From: Taenia hydatigena
Lineage: Eukaryota; Platyhelminthes; Cestoda; Cyclophyllidea; Taeniidae
DNA length: 64,000 nucleotides
Assembly: GCA_036345935.2 (NCBI GenBank)
Contig: JADWOT020000005.1
Coordinates: 19,446,369-19,510,368 of the forward strand
Reading direction: 5' to 3'
Below are positions 35,284-45,767 of this stretch, in pieces (positions within the stretch are counted from its first letter, which is position 1; every line of letters begins with the position of its first letter). The notes under the pieces are model-generated. The model ran no database searches, was not told the origin of the DNA, and worked only from the letters and a program-made list of their open reading frames with translations. The translations under genes were made by a program, and so were the position numbers.

Positions 35284-38200
35284 CTAGACTCTCTCAAGGT
35301 ACTTAAACATGCCATCCTCTAGAAGGCGCAATCGCAAACGACAGAGGTCCGCGCTGACGCGATCGACATCCGCCGCCTTGCGGGATAACTCGGTGGTCAA
35401 ACCAGATACCTCGCCCCTTAGTTTAGCAATCACCTCTTCTGCGTCGGCTAGCGAGTCTATGTGCACCTCTAAAAGAAACACAAGAATCACTCACTCACGC
35501 ACACATGCAAATGGACTCAGTGGTCAAATCACCACAAACTACCTACTATTGCAGGTGCTTAAATAAACGCACAATCTACTGTAGTGTAGAATAGAAACTT
35601 GAAACATAGATGGAGAAAGATCCACAAAATATGTACATTCTCCCTAAGAAGAATTGCGACGTAACGAAGCAAGCAAAGCGTGCTTGAACTATTAATTTAA
35701 TTTCCTTCAATTATGCCATATAGCAGATGAGGCGCTTGAAGGATGGGTTACTGCCACTAATCTTTACCTATCCTTGAATCCAAAAAACTGAATGTACGTA
35801 TTAATTGGTGGCACTACAACCTCATATTGCTCAATGGACGGAGGTGGTCTAAAAGGGAAAGCTAAAACCATAGATTCTCAAACGTAGAGGTTGGAAAATC
35901 CCCAAAAAATATTTTTCCTCGAGAGAGTAAAGAAGAAAGACCATAAAATTTACACTCGACGAGTTCAGAATCTGCTATGAGGGCTTTACTTGGCTATTAT
36001 CTCTCAGTTATAGCTAATTTGATCTGAGTCTGACCAGAGACTTATCACCGAGATTTTGATAATTAAATGCTTATTTAGAACTAGTGCAATGGATCCCCTC
36101 GATAGTCACCTACTTTGAGGTTGGCCAATTAAATGCAACGTTCACCGAATGAGTTGGGCTTTGACAGGTTTTAAACACAAAAATATGCTACATCACCAGC
36201 TAATGACGCTATTAGGACAGTAAAGCGGCAAAAACTGTTCCATCAACATACCCAGTGCCTAACCGTTTCACGCAACTTTTTTATTACGCAATGTTACATT
36301 GGTAAGTGGGTGTTGGTGCACGTATGAATTTTAAGGCTTCAAAACTATTGTGTGGGGTCGGCACGTGATCAATCCCTGAGTGAAGAGGCAAGCAGAAATG
36401 AAGCGAATGTCACAAAGAAGGCAAAAGTGAAGGATTGGCTTTGAGGACAACAAAATAAAGGACGCCATGCGCATTCAACAGAAAAAAATTATCACGACCG
36501 AGCTGTTCATAACACGATTAAGCTATACGTCTTGGTGATAAAACGACCTCTTGTCCACTCTAGCAATGGCTTTATATGTTTTAACTATTTTGTCAATTAC
36601 AATAATTTAATCCTACAGTCTAATGATTACTAATAGCTTCTATTGTATTAGCTGCCGGAATTACACAAACCCAGCGATTGAGAGCTGCAACACGCAATTG
36701 AAAACCCTTTGGTGCTTATTCAGTCATCGACATTACCCTCATATTGACTTTGACCTTCTTTAAGTGCTCCATCAATAAAGCTTACAAAAACGCGTCCGTT
36801 AGTCACAAAACTAAATTACCTTCGCGATCCTGATAAACTTAGAAACAGGTTTCCGAGCACATCACCTTACGAAATCGAAATTGGAGATTCTTAAACAAGC
36901 TTGGACAGAATAGTTTTTTTTCAACTATATGGTTTCACAAGGGAGTTTTCAACTACACAGTGTTACGAAGGAGTCAAGGAGTGAAGCTAATTAATCAATA
37001 ATGCTCTTCATACATTAAATAGGAAAACACACGTAGTACCTTCCTTCCGAGATTAATTGTAGCTAGTAAACCATATCGATACTTTAAAAGCCTCACGTTT
37101 TATCAGAATGTCTGTCATTAAAACCTGTAAATTACTTCATCAGCACACAATCATTAAGTTACCAATAAAATTCAAGCATTTAAAAATAGTTATTTGAATT
37201 TAAAACACAACTTATGATTTTTAAATTGTTTTCATGAATCTATTAGTCTAATTCACGCAAAATCTACTTTGGCGGTTACGCTAAGGCTTTGCTAGGGTAC
37301 ATTAGCATGCCTAATTGTTGATTTTTTGTCAAAATTTATCGCTTACTTCTGTTTAGGTGTTGAATAAGGTTAGTTGAAGTTCATCTTAAAACACCGTTTA
37401 AAAAACTGGAGCTAAAAAATTACGAATTCAAACTAAGGAACTAATCCTACCATCAACTGAATGAATTGCAGCGCCAGGGGTAGCAGTTTCACTGAAAGAA
37501 TCCTCTGATCCAAGACCGGAGGAACGATTTCCAGCACCACTTGGAATCTCGTTGAACGTTGCTAGAGTCGGTAGTGGTTTAGTGGCTCGCATACTACGGC
37601 GCGCTCTTGTGTCCGAGAGACGGACGCTAGAATTCCGAACGAATCCACTCTTCTCGGTTGTCGATGGACTAATTGCTTTCAGGGGCGTCGCTAAAGTCAA
37701 TGGAAGTAGTATTTGTGAAAAAAAACAAAACTCTAGCTTTCCTAATGCACGCATTTATTAATAAAAATCTTGTATTTTCGTATACTTATGCTTGAAATAA
37801 GTATTATCTGCCAAAGTGAACCTCTGGCAAAAATGAGTGTCAATCAAGTGCATGCAAAGGGTGAGTACCGATCAGTAGCTACATTCGGCTATTGTAATAA
37901 CTAGTTATACTTACTCTCCGGTGGTTTCCTGACACTGCGTCTAGCACGATTATCAGAGAGGCGAATGCTGGAGTTACGAATGAAACCCGTCTCTGGTAAT
38001 TTCGAAGGCGGTCGATTCTCTGAACAAGGAAGAATGTAAATAAGGATCAAAACGAAATAAATTTTGAAAAAAAGCTAGGTACTCAATAAGTAAGCCCACC
38101 TTCTGGTAGTTTCTCAGCCACCTGGTAGACAAAAGGTGAGGGGCATCGCAACCGACCATGACCCATTGTCTCCACATCAATCCAAACCTCATTACTGTCT

Positions 38201-39917
38201 GAAGCGTCCTTCTTGGGAGGGACTTTCAGAGTTAACCTGTGAGTTGCGAGTGGCTCCTCAGTCCAAGAACCCGCGCTAACGTTCCACTTATAATTGGCAA
38301 CAGTGTAATCATCAACAAGAAGGACAGCGTGACGCATTGTTGATTCGCTCAGATTCTTGCCAAAAACATGGACCTCGGTTTCAGCTAGACAAGGTATCGA
38401 AATTAGAAAGAAAAATTCTTTTATCGGTAAGGATAGTTAAGACCTACAATTTGGCGATCCAGTGGATGGGGAGATAGAGAGAAGACTGGGTAGCTCGTTG
38501 GATGAAAAAGGAGCTTCCAAAGCAGAGGAAGGTGGTTGAGTTTGAATATCATCACCCTCATCTGAGGAAGCTGGGGACGCCGCCTTTTCTGTCGGTTTCA
38601 AAGAAGTCGAATGTTCACTACGCCGCTTTGGACGTTCAGAAGGAATAGTTGGTCGTTTTGAAGCTGCTTCTGAATTATTGGCTACTTTGCTGGCTAAAGA
38701 TGGAGGTCGAGCCATGCGATGACTACTTCCAACTCGTGGAAAGGGATTTTCTAGGAACACAGAAATGCTTCAATATTTAGAACAGAAAGTTTAATTGCAA
38801 CAGAAGAATAGGCAAAATAAAAATATGTACCAGCTGTCGGCATTTTGAAATCCACATCTGTCGATACAGCATTGCTACCAGCGGAAATGTCACTCCCATT
38901 ACCCGAGCGGCCACCAAGAATGCTACCATCTGAAAAGTTAAATATTAATAGACTACCAAAAAATCAAGATGCTTTATAAGGGAAAAACTACTCACCATGC
39001 TCAGCGGGAAATAGGGAGCTCATCGATTGGGACATACTGCAACCGAGTTCACTACCGTGCTTACTGCCCAGATGTGATGCACCGCTGCTGTGTTTATCGT
39101 GGAGATGCTTGATGGGATTCTTTTGATACCAATGTTTCTTCTTTCCACTTGCAGTAGAGTACATGCTTAATGAGCTTCCAGCCACCGAGGCCCCGTCATC
39201 CTTATCTCGATGTCGATGGAGGTGTCTAGATAAAAGTTTTAACTCAGATTAATTTAAACCTAAAAATGGACAGTTCCCATGGGAGTACAAACTCACGAAG
39301 CTACTCTAGAAGCACTGCGATGAACCCGATCTGAGCTAATAAGTGAGGCTCTTGAGCTTTTATCGGGACCAAACTCGTCATAATATGACTCTGCCCATAT
39401 CCAGTAATAGAGGGACCCATAAACTTCTGAAACTTTTTTAGTGGGTTCCAATTCTGAGACTCGAAGATTGGCAGATGTCGTCGGCTTTGCAGAAGGGTCA
39501 GCCGGCCGAGGAGGGATTTGAACAAGCGGTACGACGACCTGACCAACATGATGATCATCGGAGTCAGTGACCTTTATAACCACAGGTTGACTAACATCTA
39601 CAATTTCACTAAGGGAGTATTATTCATGTCCCATTACGTACAATGTGGCTTCGAAATCCCACGTTGGATTACCGTTGGGATCATTTATTGTATATGATTC
39701 CATCGTCTTTTTTCCTCCTTTGATCTTAACCTTCCATTTGCAGTTATCCTTCCGATCTGTAATGTGTGAAATTATAATATACTACTTACGCTTCTTTGCT
39801 TCAGCATAAGTATTTCGCAGACCAGATGCTTTGTTAACTAAAAGCGGTTGGTATTGTCTGACTTATCATACCTCTGACCGTGACAACTCTCGGAGGGTTC
39901 CTCAAAGCACCCAACAT
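35284..39917 (-). CDS. C2 and IPT/TIG-like domain protein with terminal coiled coil, 11 exons, 655 aa
   Basis: Minus-strand exons are 39917-39872, 39837-39790, 39756-39642, 39608-39297, 39225-38996, 38929-38831, 38750-38448, 38384-38100, 38019-37915, 37690-37451 and 35468-35284; every junction keeps phase. Exons 1-4 form a C2-like domain (KWKVKIKGGKK, NPTWDFEATFEIVD, QPVVIKVTDSDDHHVGQVVV) followed by VYGSLYYWIW. Exon 5 is basic (GKKKHWYQKNPIKHLHDKHS). Exon 8 is an IPT/TIG-like domain (EVHVFGKNLSES, NEVWIDVETMGHGRL). Exons 9 and 10 repeat an Arg/Ser motif (FIRNSSIRLSDNRARRS, FVRNSSVRLSDTRARRS). Exon 11 is a coil ending LRLLEDGMFKYLERV. Introns 1-3 are 34, 33 and 33 nt. A C2 domain with a C-terminal coil recalls Rab11-FIP-type trafficking proteins, but I see no Rab-binding motif, so the function stays open. 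Confidence 0.75.
37451..38019 (-). repeat. Tandemly duplicated exon motif RNSS-RLSD-RARRS
   Basis: Adjacent exons 9 (38019-37915) and 10 (37690-37451) each encode a copy of a 17-residue motif that differs only at I/V, I/V and N/T. Both exons are phase 1-1, as expected after duplication of a whole exon. The RARRS core is a plausible basophilic kinase site. Confidence 0.7.
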
Positions 39918-42900
39918 GTTTTCACTCTGGTTATAAAACGCGCCGCGTAAGTAAAGTGTGGTGTGAGGTGTACTCAAAATTACTTTTTATGGGCAAATAA
40001 GATATTTGTTAGAAACAAATAAATAGTTTTGTTTGCATTAAAGTTTTGTTTTAACTTACAGTTGTTATAGTTATTGTAAGCAACTATTCGATTTTGGCAA
40101 TATCTAACCAATGCTCAGTAAGGATGGACTTTAATGCCAGCTTATCGTTTTGATAAATCTGGCCTACGATTTTGGTTCTATTTATTGCTTGATTAACAAA
40201 ATTTGGGACTCTAATGCGCCTTCGGTCCTCCCCGATTTTAGTGAAGATTTGTATTATTTGCAATACCACTGCTATCATGCCTCATATGGGTTTAACTTAG
40301 CTTTCTGCCTCTTTAAAGGCTTAATTATTGTCTGGGCTTGCACTTTTGCTGTGTATCATGAAGACGCTTGCATTTTTGTGAAGTCTGCATCCCGACTTTT
40401 TCCAACCCCTCAAATCTTCTTCTTTTTAAATAGAAGACTTTCATACACTCTCCATTTACACCTTAATTGACTTGTAGAAATCATTCTTTTTCTCTGATGG
40501 TGCATCTGTCTCCTTGATTATGAGATTTCTTTCATCATCATATTGGCTCAATTCTGGTTTGAGTTGGTCGTATTTTACAAAGTGCCGTTGTGTAGGTAGT
40601 ACCATGTGCAGGAGCTGCTTTTGTAATTTCCTTGGGTTTCATGCGGCTGCTTTTGAATTTGTAGCAATTATGAATATCTTTGAAGATATTACCTGTGCAA
40701 TTTCGCTGACTCGATATGCTTTTTCTTTTATCTCGGTGTTTCTAAAGGGCACGGCAAAACCATTTTGTACTTCTATGACTTGCATGCAACATCATGTTGG
40801 CATAGACCAATTGTTGTTTTGTAGAAAAAATGACGCTTTTCTACTTAATTGGCATTTCGCTTCTAAATGACTCCGCAATTCTAATGTGTTTTCTTTAAAC
40901 TGCGTTTTAAAGCCACCACATAGATTTATTCCATGGGTTGCTAGCATTATTTGCGTCTCGGTGACCAGACTTTGGTATCGGTGTCTTGTCATCTTTTTCT
41001 CAGGCTCTCGGCCACGCTATCTGAGACACTTCGACTCCCCAGGTTCAAATTTCAGTGCTTCATGCTTTTGAGTTGCAATGGAATCGCCTATATAGCTGCA
41101 GCGAATGTTTCCAAATTTAGTGGTACCCACTATTTATTTCACCATTTTCTGAGCAACGATTCTCTTGCATAGTAACTTTGTTGTATTTTGACTTCATTGT
41201 TGTCTTGTTTGTAGTTTGGTTCTATTTTCGCTAACAACACGGATAAAAGTGCACGTTACAGGAAGATACCTTTCTCGTTACTGACTACCCCTTCAGACTT
41301 GCTGGAGCAAATGTGATCTTCAGTTCATATGTTCATATTAGTTTTGCTTGTGATAGTCAGTGGGCTACTTGTGTTTTGTTTTCCTTAGTCGAAACAAGCA
41401 TTCATGCCTAGGACCCGTGTTTACTACCTGGCGGTGGTACTTCCAAATTAGTAGCCAGAGGTACAAGCGTCTATGGTAGAATGTTGTCATTTGCTTCATT
41501 ATGCGATTATAAATAACTTAAACGAAGTTGGCTTGTGACTTTTGGCTTGTGTGAAGACTTTCATCAAGCAATGAAACATTGAAAGGCAAGGGTATAAGTC
41601 TGTTGTAGATTTTGCTTTAATCATTCGCCCTTCCAACAGACTCTTATTCCCGTTTAAATGGCGTATTTGAGTCATGCAATAATTTCAGTCTTTTAATATT
41701 CTATTACTTGGCATTAATGATGTACTTTTTCCATTCAACTAGAATGGATTGCATCTAGTAGCACAGGAATACCATATGTGTATCCAAGGTTCCTGTTTTA
41801 TTTGCATAAGGTATCCTTTCCCATATGCATACCATCATAAAAACACACGATATTTTTTTGCAGATCAATGGTGCAGCTCTTACTAGTGTTCACTCTGCTT
41901 TAGTTTTTCCAGATTATTTGGTTCCTTTTTACTCGTCACAACCGCATTATTTTCTCACTGTAATTGGAAATGGTTTTCACTTACGAAGTTTTTCTCCGCC
42001 TCTTCTGCCATTGCTAGCGCATGCATTTTGGAGTTGACACCTATACTTCTTCATGAAGACGGTGGTACCAGTGAAACGTTACATCCTTCTCCGCATAATC
42101 TTAGCTTCAGGTTTGGTTTTGGCGTAATGAAGTTTGGGAGGTGATAATGAAGTCCACGGAAATTTAATGCAGAACCTTGTGGTACCACTTTAGAAATTTT
42201 TTTGCCTGCGTATTTATCCGGTTTGAATATTTACAAATCCACATCTTTAATCACCGCATCATCATATTAATATTCGCTTTTTTTAATTTAGTTGACATTC
42301 TTTGCTGTCGCCTGGCTTCCTTCTATCGTTTAAATGACATTTCATCAGTTTTTTTCTTCTATAGCGTTTTAAAGAACATCATATTTACGTAATTTTGTGC
42401 TGATTTTCATATTGATCTCAAATAATCTTGACTTGTTAGCAGAGATACACAATCCTTCACTATTACTGATGGTAACAGTGGGCCGTCCTTAATGCGATGA
42501 ATTTTGCGGTGATTTATGGCCCAAACAAAACCCTTTAAATCCATTTCTGGGTGTTATGGTATGTCGCCGCATCTGAATCCTCCTTCCAAATGTTATTCAG
42601 AAAATTTTGGAAAGCTTTTAAATCTTAACTTAGCTAAACACTTAAACTGCAAGGCAAGCATGCTCAAATTATTTGAAGTCGTGCTATGGGGGTTGATTTC
42701 AAGTAAGCGTGAAACAATAGAGGACAAAATTAAAGGGCATCGTAACGTGTCGATTAATTCACATCAATGCCTCACTCTGTGTGGATATAAACAATCACAC
42801 TTTACTAATGTCTACAAGCCATACAACGTTGGCACATTTTTAACCTTTCTCTTCGTAATATCCGGTCACCCCTTGTTGACGATTATTAGGTATGCTTTGT

Positions 42901-42964
42901 TTTTAGCATTTGATGACGAAAATATTTACAGATTCGTATTCTTGCTATTATTTTGCCATTGCAG
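39918..42964. promoter_or_regulatory. Region between divergent C2-protein and USP2-like genes
   Basis: The C2-protein gene (minus) and the USP2-like gene (plus) start at opposite ends of this 3-kb AT-rich stretch. It should contain both promoters. I found no exon; long open frames here have low-complexity translations without family support. Confidence 0.4.
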
Positions 42965-42985
42965 TAATTTCGCCAGCGCGGGCGA

Positions 42986-45159
42986 ATGAACTCCTCTTCA
43001 TCCTACCATTCACGTCGTCAGACGGGCTATCCTGAGGCGCCAAAAGAGTATTCCACACGCCCGCCTGTTCGCTATCGCGCCGTCTCTGTAGACCCCTTTC
43101 GTTCCTCTTTCCCCCCAGTTTATCGAAATGACCTAAACTTTCCGATTTCGAGCAGCAGTTGGCAGCCTCCGGCTCTGCTGCATCGCCACCCCGTATCCTA
43201 TCGCGGCTCATCGCAATGCTATTCCTCCGCTGGTGCGATGTCTAATCGCTCCTCCCTCTTCCCTCCGTCATCAGCCTCCACCTCCGGCTCTCGCTACCGC
43301 ACCACCGAGCGCTCCAACTTCACACATTTTGGTGCCTCTCTGCAGCGCTCTAGCTCCCTCTCCAAGTTTGCTCCTCCGCTGCCCCCTTCCGCGCCTCATA
43401 CTTTCCCCTACAATGAATCCAAATCGATGAACAATCATTTCACTGAATACTTAAGCCCCAATTACTCAAACAACCACCATTGCAACTACTCTTACAGCCC
43501 GTCATCATCTCAGTTGCCGCGACGGCATGAGTCACCTGTCAAGCATGCAAGCTACGAAGTGGCGAAAAACTTCTCCCATTTGTCTGTGCGTCCATCACCA
43601 GATTACAGTGGTACCGACACGGACTTTCGATCATCGCCTTACCCTTTAGGTAGGCTGAATTTTCTCTTGAAAATGACTAACATCAAGAAGGAACTAATTA
43701 GATAGCTTTTGAGAATTCCTGACTCCCCTTCCAAAATAATTTTTCTGAATTGGTATTTTTAGATCTTTAAATTCTTCTTAATTATGAAACCAAATTGTTA
43801 ACTTTCCTTTAAGTTACTTTCCAATTCTCGAACAAAGTCTAGTTTCATTCAGTTACAATGCTCTTCTTTTAGTTGTGAGGTAGGAAATGGTAATATGGCT
43901 ACTAAGCGAATGCGTCTTTCTAGACACACTGCATACATTTAAGGGTCCTTATCTTTCTATGCAGAATGCATGTCTCACACGCGAACTGATTTGCCGGCAG
44001 ATTCAAATTTTTAGGAAAAAATATTCTCTAGACTTGCTATTTTCCTTCCTTTTTTTGTTACCGATTCAAAGACACCATCTCTGCTTTATAGTGCATCACT
44101 TGAATTTCTCATTTCTCTACTCTTCACACCTCCTTTATCTTGCTGGTATGCTAATGTCCTTTCTTTCATCACGAAGGCTTTTCACTCTACGTTCACCTGT
44201 TCATTTTCACTTTCACTCATAGAAAGTGCCTTCCTTCAATATATCCTTTACTTTTCTTTTGTTGGAATTCCTTTTTAATCTTACTTTTTTATTCACTTTT
44301 TAGCAAGTTTTAGGTATGCCAGTAAAAGGAAAAGAAATGAACACCTATTCTGTCCACCAGCTTAATTGGTGGAATCGAGTTACACCTTAAGCGCTTCTTC
44401 ACATTCTTTACTTATGTTTGCATCAAAATAAATATTCTGACTAGGTTTGATAAATATTGGTTGATTTCTTCTCCTCCTTTGGTATGTCTTTGACTTCTTC
44501 TATGATGCTCTTCATGGTTCTTCGTTGAACCTTTACTAGTAGGTACTTTGCTTGGGGGAATGCATTCCTTAGTGGTTTATGCAATTAAATCTGAGGCAAA
44601 TGAGAGGAGGTATATGAAGTAATTTAAGGTAGTCGTAATGGATTTGGGTGCTCAAGGGTAAAGGCAGATGGAAGGTGCTCTTTGGGGATTTAGTTGACTT
44701 CCTACATTTAAAGGTCATCCTACGCATTTTATACCCCGTGATCGAATCACATGCCTTTGCCATTATCATTATACTGCGCACACTTTTCATCCAAATTCTT
44801 TCCAAATAACCCATTCGTCCATTTCTTCGAACAAAACGGTTTCGGCGTGCGTTTACACACATAAGTTTATTGCCTTACTGGAAAGAGCCATTAATTCGAA
44901 GCCAAATTGACTTTATTTATTGGTGTCACTGTCTTGGATGGTTAACTTCCTTCTTGTTCTGAAATCGAGGTCGTGCAACCTAAGTATTCAATAAATGTAT
45001 TTATTGTTTCCAGAATGGCATTGAGATTCCTCTGTCAATAAATAAATTTAAAAATAAATCTTATCAACCCTTCATCCCATGGGTAGGTTATTCACTCCCT
45101 CTCTCCTTTCCTTTCAGGTCGCAATGCTCGAAGGATAAACGGACGCAGTGGAGATTGGG
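42986..45159 (+). CDS. Probable 5' coding exons of USP2-like gene (Ser/Pro-rich)
   Basis: Exon 42986-43649 starts with ATG after a strong acceptor (TTTTGCCATTGCAG, ending at 42964) and a 21-nt leader. It encodes about 221 residues rich in Ser, Pro, Tyr and Arg (MNSSSSYHSRRQTGYPE) with no known fold. It ends TTAG|GTAGGC in phase 1. A 42-nt exon at 45118-45159, after TCCTTTCCTTTCAG, fits in phase (GRNARRINGRSGDWG). Neither exon joins in frame to any acceptor I can see at 45.7 kb, so an intermediate exon is missing or this is a separate transcript. A long unstructured N-terminus would fit a USP2-type protein. Confidence 0.45.
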
Positions 45160-45767
45160 GTAGGAAATTGTCTTCTCAACACACCTCACCAATAAGTTTG
45201 CTCTTCAACTCCAGTCGATTCCCTTGTTGCCTTAACGTGCATTAAGAAGCTTTGTTTCCAAAAGAAGAAGAGGTTTGCGGTTTTTCACAGTGAAAACGAC
45301 AGGAACTTAGCTAATAAACCACTTTCAGTAGTCTCCTCAAAACTTACTCTGAGCTCGGTTAAGGAATGCCCAATTTTTATGGAGTAGACTAAATCATGTA
45401 GTGAATGTTTATCATCTATAGAAAGTAAGGAACTGAAACAAAAAAGCCTTTTCGAAATGTGTTTCATTACTTTGTCAATAATCCGTGCAGGTGTTAGTTT
45501 CAAATTTCAAGGAAATTGAATTATCTTTGGAGTTTATTGTGCAGAAATGGGTGGAGAATTGTCGTAGGACACAAATTTATTCTTGGCAATCTCAATTTAG
45601 ACTTTGTACCTACGGGTCAAGCCTTCAATTATTGCATTTGAATAATCCATAATTAGATGGTTACTTAGTTGTTAAAAGCCAGAGATCCTGATTTTAAGCA
45701 TTAAAACTAACCAATGAGTGGTGCATTTGGGAGAAAATATCATACAAAAATAACTAGCAAGAACACC

